From contig JABCPU010000061.1 of assembly GCA_016800925.1 (NCBI GenBank), positions 174,445 through 238,444 on the forward strand: a stretch of DNA of 64,000 nucleotides, read 5' to 3'. Of this stretch, positions 48,187-60,255 are shown piece by piece; positions within the stretch are counted from its first letter, which is position 1; every line of letters starts with the position of its first letter. The notes under the pieces are model-generated. The model did not search any database. It saw only the letters and a program-made list of their open reading frames with translations, and was not told the DNA's origin. Both the position numbers and the translations under genes were made by a program. Origin of the DNA: Suillus spraguei. Its lineage: Eukaryota; Basidiomycota; Agaricomycetes; Boletales; Suillaceae.

Positions 48187-51100
48187 TGCACTGCCTCAGA
48201 TGCAGCAACATATTTCGCCTCACAGGTTGACAAGGACACTGTTTTCTGTTGCTGAGCACTTCAGGTGACGACGCCACTCCCAAGTGAGAAGCAGTGACCG
48301 CTAACTGACCTCTGTGAATCGGGACAGTTAGCCAAGTCACTATCAGTGAAGCCAAGGAGGCATGCAACATGTTTGCCCCTGAGAATAAGCTGAACTTCAC
48401 GGGAGCCTTTCAAGTATCATACCACACATTTAGCCGCTTTCCAGTGGACCGGTCCATAGCAATCAAGATGACGGCAAAGCTGTTGGATGGCGTGAGCAAT
48501 GTCGGGGCGCATCCCAATGGCCAAGTACATGAGTGAACCAACAAGGGAGCAGTAGGGTGTACGTGACATGAGATCCCATTCTGCCTCAGTGGAAGGCACA
48601 TGTGTGTGTTGAGATAAGTGTAGACTGGGTTCCATAGGAGTTGACATGGGGGTGGCAGTGGTGAGATTGAATTGTGAGATGATTTGGTCAATGAGTGCAG
48701 TCTGGGATAGGCTAACTGTGTGATTCAATTGGTTGTGTTCAAGAGCTATGCCAAGGCAAAAACGCGCTTCACCAAGATCAGAAACGGTCCATTTAGTGCA
48801 GAGTTGGGTCTTAAATGCAGATATGGTTTTCTGGGTACTTCCCACAGTGAGAAAATTGTCAACATGTATGGCGACGAGGAGGACGCCTGCATCTGTGTGA
48901 TGGTAATAGATACAGTGCTCACACTTCAAATGGCGAAAGCCCCAAGACAGCATTGCATTGTTCATGGTGCGGTTCCATACAAGGCCATCTTGTTTCATTC
49001 CATAGAGGCTTTTCTGTAGCTCCCAGACACAGTCCTCCTTTCCAGGCTCGAGAAAACCTTTGGGCTATTCCATGTAACAAAGCTTGTCAGGGTCGAGTAT
49101 GCCGTGTAGGAATGCAGTCTTGATGTCTAATTGATCGATCTCCCAGTTTAGTGCAGCCCCGAGATGTGTGAGGATCTGGAAAGACTCAAGATGTGCAGTG
49201 GGGGCTGAAGTTTTCATATAGTCTTGTCCCCAGATAGCAGAGTACCCGCGGCAGACATAGCGAGCTTTGAAATGCACAGGTTTGCCATCTTGATCCCATT
49301 TAAGTTTGAATATCGGTTGCCCACGCATGACTTTTTGGCCAGAAGGTACCGAGGACTGTGGAACTAGTTTATAGACACCTAAGTTGTGCAAATAATTGAA
49401 TTCCTCCTGCAGTGCCTTTGTCCATTCTGCAGCATGGGTGGATTTCATGGCTTCTGCATAAGTGGTGGGATCATCGGGGAATTCGTGCTCAAGGTGGTCA
49501 GGCTCTGCAGTGAAAAGGTCTGTAATATAAAGCAGCTCCTCCTCAGATGTAAGCGTCGCCAGAGCATCATCAGGGTCGGATGAGAGGGCTTTCAGATGGT
49601 CGGAAGCCTTGAGTGAATCCAGTACTGCACGTTGAGTCACGGAAACATAGGGCTTACCATCCATGGCACAGCGCCACTCAGAGGGAACAGGAATGTGGGG
49701 AGAATGATGTGGTGGTGGTGGTGATATGACTGGAATAGCTGTGGTAGGTACAGGGGGAGGCGGAGCAACCAGGGGAGCCTTGGTAGGGGAAGTGTTATGT
49801 GGCAGGGGTGTGCCAGTCTGGTGGGATTCTATAAAAGATACATGATAAGAGACAAAAACTTTATGGGTGGCATGATGGTAGCAGCGGTAAGACTTAGAGT
49901 CAAGGGAGTACCCAATAAGTACACACTAAACAGAGTGGTTATAGACTTTGGGGTTGTAATGATTTTGGATCAACACAAAAGCTTGGCACCCAATCTCACA
50001 AAGATGAGATAAATCAGGTTTTGTTACGAACTGGGATGGCGTCACCAGCGACAGTGAAAAGACACAGGCGGTCTGCTGGGAGTTCTTACAATGTCCAGAA
50101 AAGGACAAGGTGGAAGTACAAGGAACGCGTTCCGAGTACGATCAAGGGTTCGACCTCAAAGACAAGTCTAAGAGGTATCTGCGAGAATAGAGACTAAGGC
50201 TAAGGAGTGCTTAGACTTAGAGACGATTCAAGACGACTTAGGTTGGAGACCTAAGCGAAGGAGATTCCAGGTAAAACCCAGTAAGATTAAAGTACCGAAT
50301 CTACTACAAGTACACTGTGCTTAAATAGACCAATATGTGCGCACAGACCAAGAGGGATGTGAGAATGAAAGTGCATATCCAAAGAAGGAAGGCAACTATA
50401 GTACAAATGCGTTGAGCATATGAGTCAGAATCATGTTACGTAATGTACAAGGTAAATGAAGTAAGAAAATGAATAGGGGTACGCACGATTGTAACAGGTT
50501 TAGTACCTGTCCAACGTTCGAATGGTGTGTGGCCTGCTTGAGAGTGCACAGGGGTGCAATTAGAGAGGTAACACACAGTAAGAACGAATTCATCCCAACA
50601 GTTAATTGGGACATTACAGGCAGAGCACATAGCTTGTGCCTTTCCCATCAGCATACAGTGGAGATGTTCAACTTGAACATTTTGAGCAGAGGTATACGGG
50701 GCAGTAAATTGATGCTGCATGCCGCATGAAAGAAGCCAGTCGCACATAGAGTAGTTCACCATTGTCGGAGTGATAGATGCTGACTTTGAGGTTGGTTTCA
50801 AGTTTGTGTGTGCGCTCTCAGGCCTGGAGAGCTGGGAAAGCATCAGACTTAGCAGCGAGAGGGATGGTCCAGGCATAAGAGGAGAAATCGTCAATAATGT
50901 CCATGACATATTTGTTACCAGATGCAGATACAGTGTCAGGGTGCTCCATCAAGTCTACATGTACAATTCCAAGCTTCCTAGTAGCCATACCTCCTATCCA
51001 AGTCTTCAGGACACTAGTCCTGGTCTGTTTGCCAAGGATACAATCGTCACACTTGGGAAGCTCAGTAGAGAGAGTGATAGGCATACCGGTTGCATGATTG

Positions 51101-52829
51101 GAATGTGCAAGGTCATATACGGCGTGATAATTCGTGTGTCCGAGGCAGTGATGCCAGGTCTGCAGAGTAGGGAGTTGGTGTGTCAGGTAGGCGTGCTCCG
51201 CAGACAACTGACCACCAGACAAGGCATAGTGGCAGCGAGATGTCAAAGTCCTAGAGAGCATACAAGTGCTGCTGCATGCCTGAACCCAGCAGTTGGTAGC
51301 ATCAAAGGAAGCGATGCAACAGTGTGCTGCACAAAGGGAAGAGACTGAAATAAGATGCACGGTAGCTGCAGGATTGAAGAGCACATTGCCCAAGGTAATG
51401 TGAATCCCTTTAGCGATGATGAGACAAATGGTACCGATGCCAATAGCCTGAATGGAAGAGCCGCCCACACCATTGACCATGCAAGGCGGGATGGGGCGCA
51501 GACTATAGAAGTCGGTCTCTGAGCTGCTAATATGAACCGAGGCACCACTGTCAAGGGAATGGAAATGGGGACAATGGTACGGCTGCGTTGATTGGGCACT
51601 TTGTAAGTGATACCTGCAAAGTCAACATGGTGGGAACATTGGCGCCAGTCAAGGCTGGTCTGAAGAGGCTCAACAGCCGCTAGGAGGGCCATATACTCAT
51701 CTGCATCAGACATAGATAGATCACAGATGAAAGCAGGGGTGATAGTGTCACTGGCAAGGCCCACAAACTCTTGGGTCTCGATGTTAGGGACAGGTGCAGG
51801 TTTCAGGTCTGACACAATGTAGATGGCTTCACATGTCTCACTGTCAAGAAGATATGCCCTGCCAGTAGTATCATAGCGCAATCCTCCGTGTTTGCCAGTG
51901 GAGGCAGCCGGCTTAGAAAACTTGGAAGATGAGGTATCTTTGTTGGCGTCACGCGCTGTGTGTTTGTGCTCTAGGACCTCATCACATCAGCCTTCCATTG
52001 AGCCTCCCTTTGCAAAACAGTCTCTCATGGTATGTCCAGGCTTGCTACAGTTGCTGCACAATGGACGAGTGGAGGTGGCACCTTTTGTAGTGGCAAGAGC
52101 AATATCAGAGCCTTTCGCTGATTCAGTGTCGATCAGCTGTTGTTCTACATCTAGACGCGACCAAATGTGAGAGGGGCTGTATATCATGGTAGATGCACTG
52201 ATAGTGAGGGTGTTGGCAACATGGTTGCGCACATGGAGAAGCTCTTCTGACATGGCATTGAGCATCAGGATCACTAGGAAAGCATACTCGGTAGGGAGTC
52301 CAATAGCATAAATGTGGTGGACCAATTCACTGAGCTGAGTACTAACACCAGCTAAACATTTGCAGTAATGGTATTGAAGAGATAAGGCCTGTTGGATAAG
52401 AAGAATCTGGGCAATGGGCCTGACCTGTTCATGGTGTGACTTCAAAGCTTCCCAAGCAGTGTGTGCTTGGTGTGTCCATGTAAGAATTCCTGCTCCTCAA
52501 CACTAGAACGAGTTTGGAGAGCCGCAATGATGCAGATATTGTTGAGGTCGAAAAGGCTGGCCCCAGTGGGGTCAAGGATGGGGTTGGGATGAGTAGTGAT
52601 ACCAAGAATGTATGCATCTCCATGTTTTAATAGGAGGTAGTTCTGCATTTTGTCGGACCAGAGCTCCAGTTATTCTTGCTACAGACAAGTATTTTGATCT
52701 TTTTGAGATCGTTTGGCTTAGGGTAACAGCGGAGATAGTTGCCTGTACATTTGCAGTATTAGTAGTCTTGGTGCCGGAGCTATGAGAGTGGGTATGTGGT
52801 CTTGGTTTTGGGTTCGTGGAGGGAGCCAT
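48187..52829 (-). pseudogene. Copia Gag-Pol polyprotein (degenerate)
   Basis: Read right to left. The Gag start is probably ATG 52829 (MAPSTNPKPRPHTHSHSSG), with frame changes near 52640 and 52450. The knuckle is LCSNCSKPGHTMRDC (about 52040). Protease region near 51540 (DSGASVHISS with frame change). GAG-pre-integrase TWHHCLGHTNY...CDDCILGKQTR. Integrase KLGIVHVDLMEHPDTVS and KYVMDIIDDFSSYAW, then ERWTGTKP interrupted by the solo LTR and resuming DLSHLCEIGCQAFVLI. RT: FKLKWDQDGKPVHFKARYVC, DQLDIKTAFLHG, LYGMKQDGLVWN, and the catalytic box AIHVDNFLTVG, where VDN replaces the usual VDD. RNase H starts near 48400 and ends at the hAT insertion. Internal stops and shifts show it is dead. Confidence 0.88.
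50022..50496 (-). repeat. solo LTR of the Gypsy 2 family in the Copia integrase
   Basis: 475 bp, TGTTACGAAC...GATTGTAACA, flanked by perfect 5-bp duplications GGTTT at 50017-50021 and 50497-50501. Excision rejoins Copia GTKP-DLSHLCEIGCQAF. Confidence 0.94.
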
Positions 52830-53078
52830 GATGGTGGTAGAGAAAGAAGATGAATGAGGAGAGAACACTGAGTCCTTGAAGTATAAGAGGGGTAGCAGTC
52901 TCAGCTTCATAGTCCTTCTCTCCTAAAGAAGGATAGATTGATGCCTTATTTGAGGTGTCGATTGAGTTGACATCATATGTCTATGGTGTGATGGTTCTTC
53001 TGAGCCAAGTTCAAGTTTGGGCTTGGCAGGGCTCTGTCATGTCTAGGAGGTTTCCACATTCTCATTTATGAGAGTGCA

Positions 53079-53090
53079 GGGCTCATAACC
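53079..53090 (-). other. Copia primer-binding site (initiator tRNA-Met anticodon arm)
   Basis: Directly beside the 5' LTR, the plus strand reads GCAGGGCTCATAACC (53076-53090). This is the sequence of the anticodon arm of eukaryotic initiator tRNA-Met. The element RNA is therefore complementary to it, as in Drosophila copia, which is primed by a half-tRNA cut in the anticodon loop. Confidence 0.82.
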
Positions 53091-53296
53091 TATAAAGACT
53101 AGACACAGTTAGAGACTATGTAATATTGTAAGTGTCTATATAAGATAAGAAACAGATAATGAAACTCACCCTCAGTCATAGTGGAATGGACTGAGGGAGA
53201 GAGATAGGTGGGGAAGCAAACATAAGTATGTGGTTTGAATTCCTATCGCTTAACTCCGCAACATGCTGCCATTGCGTCGAATGCTATGCACCAACA
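53091..53296 (-). repeat. 5' LTR of the Copia element
   Basis: 206-bp LTR matching 39218-39475 apart from the extra internal block there. It carries the element promoter. Confidence 0.9.
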
Positions 53297-53322
53297 CACC
53301 ACCATCTACACAGCAGAGATCC

Positions 53323-54390
53323 TATGACAAAGTCAAAAGGGAAGAAAAAGTCTGCCCAGACCGATGAACTTACTGATACCAGAGATCCTCATTGTGTTTG
53401 GTGCCTGGCTAATGAACAGATCTTCAATGCATACATCTCTGGCCAATGAGCCAAGGGTGGTGATGGGATTAACTTTGATAAGACATTCTGGGTCGCAACA
53501 GCTGCAGAGCTTGCAGCCAAGAGTATGACAGCCTGTCACATCAGGAAAATGCACAATTCATGTAGGCAGGTGTTGCCTACGTATACCTATGTAGACAGTG
53601 ACGTCCTAGTTTAGGTCACGCGTGCCTCTGATAGGCTTTGTAGCTTGTAGGCCTCAAAAATTTTACACTGACAATGCATGGCTCTTCAAACTTAGATCAA
53701 TCCAACTACCCTGCAGCCCACTGATCACACAACATTTCACTTGCTGGCCATAGTATTTACTCCGATGGATGAGGACTTGAAGTCACTGAAATGGTGCAAA
53801 TATCAGTGACTTTTCAAAATCTTCAAGTCTAACTCACATCGCAGCCAAAACTCGGAGAACTTCGGCTCTGATATGGTGCAGCTATGCCCTCTACAAGTGA
53901 ACTTGAAATCAACAATATCTTGCTGCTGGATGAGCCCCCAAAGCACAAATGGTAAGAAACTCACACTGACAGTAAGAAATTCATGATGTCTTCATGCTAA
54001 TATGTCAAATATTCTTTCAGGCCTTGTTTTCGCAGGTGGATCAGCATCCAGTTAGAGAAGAACTGGAAGGAAGAAGCCTTCGCTTTACAATGCTCTCGGG
54101 AACAGCAGGAGGCAGATGAGGAATGGTGTCGACAAGACAGTGGTGAGCCTGGCATTCAACTGATGTCCTAGTACTCACTTACTGAATATCTGTTATCTAC
54201 ACTAGAGATCATCAAAGTCACTGTCAGATATCTACGACAATTAAATCAGGACCACTGGGATACTGAGAAATCACTGGCCGAAGCCAACCATCAAGCTCAG
54301 ATCCTCAAAATAAACACATTCAAGTGTTGTCACTCTTCACAATTACCCAAGGAGCTAGGAGATTTCACCATTTGTGCAGATGAAATATAG
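53323..54390 (+). pseudogene. transposon-associated protein, Myb/SANT-like N-terminus and coiled-coil C-terminus
   Basis: Starts MTKSKGKKKSAQTDELTD, then CVWCLANEQIFNAYISGQ, an in-frame TGA where Arg CGA would read on, then AKGGDGINFDKTFWVATA. That spacing resembles the Myb/SANT-like domains found in fungal transposon-linked proteins (W...GDGxNF...W). A later exon pair (54035-54388) joins RRWISIQLEKNWKEEAFAL...DEEWCRQDS to EIIKVTVRYLRQLNQDHW and ends FTICADEI. The middle (53560-54030) was not resolved into exons. It ends about 60 bp from the convergent Plavaka transposase. Low-moderate confidence; could be two remnants. Confidence 0.4.
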
Positions 54391-54446
54391 ATAGTAACCA
54401 CATGTATTTCAGTAGGAATACAAAATATAAAACATTGGGTTAGATA

Positions 54447-57225
54447 TCATGTGGTGCCACAGAAATTGTAAAAACTATGCATGTCTATCCATGGATTGAG
54501 ATAGAAGGTCTTACAGGTATCCAAGACATTATCTGCTCTCCAACTTGTGTCAATGTGAGTGCTGAACTTGGGCAAAAGATGACAGCTACCCATGATGCAA
54601 CTCATGGGTATAACTTCTGTACGAGGCACTTGACCAGAATATGACCATGAGACAGAGTGCATTTGTAACACTGAATCGTGTGCATGAAAAGGAGTAAACC
54701 ACTCTACCAGTGTCACTTGAAAGGGCAATGGAGGCAACAGTTAAAGCACGGAAAGGTGGCTGTGCTGCAAGGATGCGAGATAGCAGTGCATCTTGGTGTT
54801 CCAGTGCATTCTCAACTTTTACTTCTGCATCACCTCCATCCTGTGATTGTACATCGTTTTTCTCAGCATCTATATCTCTTTGTAACCTCCAGTCAAGGTA
54901 AGCCTCAAATTGATCCACAGCCTCTTGATGTGCTAACCATCTTGTCATCTGTGCCACATAGTCCTTCTGGTTGGTGGCATGGTATGCATCCTTTGCAAAG
55001 TCGATGTGTAATCGCTCAGGAAACTCTGTGTTGAAGCCATCAGCTGAACCCTGAGACTTGATAGATTCGACGTAGTGAACCATTGCGTGCAGTTTAGGTA
55101 TGTTGAAGTCTCTGTGTGCACCTAGGTCAATAAAAATAGACTTATGTTCATGAAAATCATTTAGCGCTGATTGCAGTGCATTCAGGGACTGCGATGTATG
55201 GCTGTGGAACTGCGCATAATAGATAAAATCGAGGATGGCATGAGCAGCTTGAGCTACCTTTGGTTGTACAGTGCCAGCCAAGACCCCCATGAAGACGCAC
55301 TGCATCTCACAATGCTCAGTGCCTGTCTATTGAGACACAAGGGAGATTCCCTATAAAAAATAGCAGAGGCCGGGATAATTTGTCATGGTGCAGTAACGTT
55401 CATCAATCTCACTTTCTCCTGCAATCTCCGTACACCATTTTAATAAGTGATCATGGAATACACCCCTGTGCAATTGGTGCAAGATATCCGGAGTGATAGG
55501 TGCAAAGATGTTGGAAAATGGGAGATTGGCCCAGAAGGGATGATACACAGGATGCAGACCCTCACGATTGTAAGCTGCTACATGCCTGCCTGTTTGTTTG
55601 TGCTTTAACATTGTCATGGTGCGCTCTGGGTCACGCAGGAGTAATGACAATGGCTTGCCACAACTGTCTCGATGGACTTGACACTTCAGACAAAAACTTT
55701 CCTTTGTACATGCAATTAAGCATTGTTCTGGATGATCAGCGACACAGGCAGCAAGGATTGGGTGCACTCTGCGCAACTGCCCATCTGCACAGACCATCTC
55801 GACACCTTCATGTCCTGCAGCCACAAGAGGCTGGAGAAGTTGGCGCATACATTCATGAAACAGCCAATAGCCTGCAACAGAGCATGTACTCTTGCTGAAA
55901 CAGTCTAGCTTGGCCACAGGTAAGTATCCAATAAGAATTGCTGCATGCTTGTGTGGCTGATGGCGCATGGACTTCTCAATGTTTCTGATAGTTGAATATA
56001 CTGGCTATGCAGATTTATCTCCACAAAATTGAGAGAGACTTGTTTTGTCTGATGCTAGTATGAGCGGAGCAATAGTCGCACCCTTTGGCAGCTTTCCCTG
56101 AGTGTAAGTGAGTCGGTCTGTTCATTTGCTTGCATTTCAGTATATCTCACCTGTGTCTCCCACCACCAGTCACATGTCCACATCTCATCATATATGCGAC
56201 ATTTGCCTTCTTTGTCATCATAAGCATGTTCAGGTGCATATGCCATCACATCTTTAAAGGTTGGATTGCTAATAAGCTCATGCACACAGTCAACAGGGTC
56301 ATGTCACCAGAGCTCTAGCTCTGCTGACATCATATCCCCATTAACATCAACTTGATTGCCTGCAACCTTGATCACATCACATTGCCACTTTGGCCCCAAT
56401 GTTGGCAGTGCATCAATTCGTTTCAAGAAAGATCTGTTGTTTGTATAGCTGATGTCTGTATGGTTTTGAATCTGAGTAAGGTAAGCATCATTGAACTCAT
56501 TTGCAATCACAACAAGACTGACGATTGGCAGTTTCAGAAACTTGTCCATTTGGTTCTGACCAACATTTTGTATTAGCCATTTGGCTAATTGCCACTCCTC
56601 CTCATCTTTGAATGGCCCCCATACCCCTTCATCATTTGATGTCTCCTGTGCATGGCGTATGTATGTTGTCAAACTTGGTGGGTAACACATCTTCTGGATC
56701 ACCTATAGGAGCCCCTGCTAACATCTCTACAGGATATGAATCAATCCGTTGGGTGTCATCATGAATAGGTGTGGAGTCGTCAGGAAGCTCTTCTACATGT
56801 ACCTGATGGTGTTCCCGCACAGTGTGATTCAAGGTTGGGGAGGACAGTGGTTCTGCTGTATGACCACCCTCAAACATGTCATATAATGGCTTGTCCTTGG
56901 CATTTTCGTCCTCATTTGCATTGTCGTCCTCTGGGATGGCAGTTGAATATCCTGGTATGATGTCAAACACATCAATACTGAAATTTTTCAGAAGGTCTTG
57001 CCACTGTTGGTGACAGGTTTTCGAGCTAGCAATGTGCTTGTTAAGGCCAGATGCCATAGGGATAAAATGGCCACAGTCCTTGCAGATAGGCATGTCTAAG
57101 TTGTTGTTTATCTTGCAAACTCCAAGTTGTGCTGATTTGTAATGTGAAACAGACATTGGAAGCATGTGGATAGCTTCACCCATGTCCCTCCATATATGGG
57201 GCAAAACAGTTGAGTTTTTCTTCAC
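54447..57225 (-). CDS. Plavaka-type (CACTA-like) transposase, possibly decayed
   Basis: DDE transposase family known from basidiomycetes. The start at 57225 gives MKKNSTVLPHIWRDMGEAI. A C2H2-like N-terminal finger follows: PICKDCGHFIPMASGLNKH...C. An acidic linker then leads to ESWQRV-like and MIQKMCYPPSLTTYIRHAQ segments. The core has GYLPVAKLDCF, CADGQLRRVHPILAACVADH, FCLKCQVHRDSCG, and the hallmark ITPDILHQLHRGVFHDHLLKW. Then DLGAHRDFNIPKLHAMVHY and DGFNTEFPERLHIDFAKDAY. The C-terminus is VEWFTPFHAHDSV...SCHLLPKFSTHID...DNVLDTCKTFYLNPWID, with the stop at 54447. Frames change at several places (about 56290, 55990, 55340, 54720). Some may be introns and some decay; not fully resolved. The terminal repeats of the element were not found. 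Confidence 0.72.
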
Positions 57226-57261
57226 TTGTCTTCAGACTACTTTGACCCTATTCACTTCCAG

Positions 57262-58088
57262 ATGGGACACAAAAAAAACCCACCTGCACAGGCAGTGGGT
57301 CCTACTAGCATGGCTGGACAGCCCATTGAATATGCTATGGCACCTGAGCAGGTTGATCAGCCCCATGAATGCTGGGTTTGATGTACTTCTGCAAAACAAC
57401 AAGTGCTTGGTAAGCTTATCTGTTTTATCCATTTTTTACACCTCATGTTTCTTCCTTCAGATCAAGAAGCACATGTCAAGGAAGTCAGGAAGACTACGAA
57501 GTATGCCACTCAGGCACTTCGGAGCTGGCAAGTACTTGAAGAGATCAATGACTTCAACAATCTGAATCCTGAGTCCGAGGACGATAATGGCAGCATCAGT
57601 GACATTGATGATGAGGACTCAACGGTAATATTTTTCTTTATTCTGATTAGTGGGTGCTAATATGTGCTTTATACTTATACTACAACAGTTCACTTTTGCT
57701 TCAATCCCACTCAATAACAAGGCTCACAATCACTCCAGTGCTGTCCAAACTCCTATTCAGCCCAAGGAACAAGAGAACTGCTGAGTCCCTCCCAAGCTCA
57801 CTCCATGGAGTCATCATGTTCCACCCATGGTGTTAGTTCAGGGAATGTGCCCACTGAACTTAGCAGCATCCCTACCACCAGGAGTCCTTGATCCTGCTCT
57901 GGCCGTGCCGGTGGCACATGTAAGTAAGTTCATTAATCATGTATTACTCCACTGATTTGCATCTACAGGTTATGCCAGCAATTCCTTTGAGTGGTGGTCC
58001 TGCAGACCCACCACAAGGGACCAGATATAATGCATGGACAGGTGTGTATGACAGTATCTCAGATATCTCGAGCCAGGAGATCACCTAA
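57262..58088 (+). CDS. hypothetical transposon-associated acidic protein
   Basis: Divergent to the Plavaka gene; the two ATGs are only about 36 bp apart. Starts MGHKKNPPAQAVGPTSMAG, then reads through apparent introns to AHVKEVRKTTKYATQALRSWQVLEEINDFNNLNPESEDD, an amphipathic stretch followed by an acidic Asp/Ser run. It ends VMPAIPLSGGPADPPQGTRYN (about 57968-58030). Not recognised as a named family. Its position suggests a second gene of the same transposon. The exon structure is incomplete and one frame change near 57380 is unexplained. Confidence 0.35.
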
Positions 58089-58872
58089 CCTGGGCTGTAG
58101 ATAAACTACCTCCTAAGTTAGTATGTGAGTCTTGCACTCCATCTAGTCTGCTTCACTTGTGAAACAAGAGCATTCGACCCTAAAGGGGGATGCCTGTTAT
58201 GTAGTATGGTCAAGTTCAAGTCAAACTGATGTGCAAATGTAGCATCATAGTCAGCGGTAAGTTGCCGCGGTCAGCAGTGATGCCGCCAGAACTAGTGTCA
58301 TATGTAGCGGTGCTACCGTGGTTGAGATAAAGTCAGTAACAGTTGCATCAAGCAAGCGATGATGAGTGGTGATATCAGCGGTAGCGGTAAGGTAGTGAGC
58401 AGTGCAAAGAAACAGTAAAGAAGGCCGTGGTACTTCTAGCAGTAAAGTAGCAGTGCATGAGAAGTTCAGTCAAAATAGCAATCGAAAGTCCAGCGGTAAT
58501 GGAGAACGAGTGTGATTGATTAACGAGTGATAAGGAACTTTAAAGACTAAGTCTACTACTGGGTAGATCCAGAGCTGGACAATAATCCTGACCTATAGTA
58601 CGTGCAATGGTGTAAAATCAGGTACTGTATCGTGTGGGGTACACAGTGCTTATATCCTAAATTGTATGTACTCGAGATACTCTAGGCAAGATCAGTAGCG
58701 CTCGAGTGTAGTAACTGCCGTATGTAAACATAGTGCGAGGTGCTGTGGCATGAGGCAACATGTAATAAGACTTGCCGTGGAATCAGTGATAACGAACATA
58801 AAACAAATGACACACCAAATGGAGCTATGCGGATGCAGCAAGGACATGGGAGGACATCAGTACATGGAACGT
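58075..58872 (-). repeat. LTR of the 951-bp family, interrupted copy
   Basis: Matches 39897-40847 in the same orientation but stops about 160 bp short, at the start of the next LTR (58873). The missing end should lie beyond the right edge of the window, past the nested insertions. The left boundary is approximate. Confidence 0.75.
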
Positions 58873-59612
58873 TGTAATGAACATATTGGCGCTGGGCTTA
58901 AAACCCCATATTTTGACACTTGTCTCACATCTACAGGAGTTACCACTTGTCCATGGCCATCTTACCCCTTTAGCAGTACCGGCGGCATCCCACACTTACC
59001 GCACACCATACTGACTGCCGCACCTCATTCCACGAACCGATGTCCTTCCATGTCCTTGCCGCATCCGCATAGCTCCATTTGGTGCGTAGTTTGTTTTCTA
59101 TTCGTTATCACTGATTCCACGGCAAGCATTATTACATGTTGCCTTGTGCCGCAGCACCTCGTGCTATGTATACTTACAGCGGTTACTACACTCCAGCGCT
59201 ACTGATCTTGCCTAGAGTATTCCGAGTACATATGATTTAGGATATAAGCACCGCATACCCCACATGATACAGTACCTGATTTTACACCATTGCATGTACT
59301 ATAGGTCAGGATTACTGTCTAGCTCTGGATCTACCCAGTAGTGGACATAGTCTTTAAAGTTTCCTTATCGCTCGTTAATACATCACGCTTGTTCTCCGTT
59401 ACCGCTGGCATACCGCTGGACTTTCGACTGTTACTTTGACTGAACTTCCCACAAACCACTACTTTACCGCTGAAAGTACTGCAGACTTCTTTACTGTTTC
59501 TTTGCACCGCTCGCAACCTTACCGCTACCACTGAGACCACCGCTCGACATCGCTCATTCAACGCTACTGTTACTGACCTTATCTTGACGACGGTAGCACT
59601 GCTACTCACGAC
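58873..59612 (+). repeat. second LTR of the 951-bp family, opposite orientation, interrupted by Gypsy 2
   Basis: Starts TGTAATGAACATATTGG at 58873 and matches the reverse complement of 39897-40847 until 59612, where the Gypsy 2 LTR begins. With the previous copy it forms a large imperfect inverted repeat centred near 58873. Confidence 0.82.
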
Positions 59613-60085
59613 TGTTACGAACTGGGATGTCATCACCAGCGACAGTGAAAAGACACAGACGGTCTGCTGGGAAGTTCTACAATGTCCAGAAGAGGACAAG
59701 GTGAAAGTACAAGGAACTCGTTCCGAGTACGATCAAGGGTTCGGCCTCAAAGACAAGTCTAAGAGGTTCTACGAGAATAGAGACTAAGGCTAAGGAGTGC
59801 TTAGACTTAGAGATGATTCAAGATGACTTAGGTTGGAGACCTAAGCGAAGGATATTCCCGGTAAAACCCAGTAAGATTAAAGTAAAGTATACAAGCATAA
59901 TACAATGTGCTTAAATAGGCCAATATGTGTGCATGGACCAAGAGAGACGTGAGAATGTAAGTGCGTATCCAAAGAAGGAAGGCAACTATAGTACAGATGC
60001 ATTGAGCATATGAGTCAGAGTCACGTTATGTAATATACAAAGTAAAGGAAGCAGAAAATGAATATGGGCACGTACAATTGTAACA
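59613..60085 (-). repeat. 3' LTR of Gypsy element 2
   Basis: 473 bp, TGTTACGAACTGG...CAATTGTAACA on the plus strand. Left flank ACGAC (59608-59612) would be the target duplication. Its partner lies outside the window. Confidence 0.9.
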
Positions 60086-60255
60086 TTACCCCCGTTTTAC
60101 ACGTAAAGTTACCGACTTTACTCGTCTTGATTAGCATAATAAATGGGATCGTCGCTATATTTGTAGTCCTCATCAAGGAATGACCCACTCCTCATATATG
60201 CGGCCTCCTCAGCACCAGCACATCATTTAGAATCCCTTCTTTCCACTGCTCGAGT

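Larger units (their letters stand above)
39218..53296 (-). mobile_element. Ty1/Copia LTR retrotransposon, split by later insertions
   Basis: LTRs in the same orientation lie at 39218-39475 (3' LTR) and 53091-53296 (5' LTR). In element direction both start TGTTGGTGCATAGC. The 3' LTR is longer through an internal duplication. Flanking CACCA occurs at 39213-39217 and 53297-53301, but in CCA-rich sequence, so the target duplication is only probable. Next to the 5' LTR is a primer site matching the anticodon arm of initiator tRNA-Met. Next to the 3' LTR is a purine tract (GTTGAGGAGGAG). About 5.2 kb is Copia itself; the rest is a hAT element (39811-48186) and a solo Gypsy LTR (50022-50496). Confidence 0.92.

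Noticed and set aside
53076..53090. Possible tRNA-Met gene
   Set aside because: Only the anticodon-arm string is present, beside an LTR; it is a primer-binding site, not a tRNA gene.
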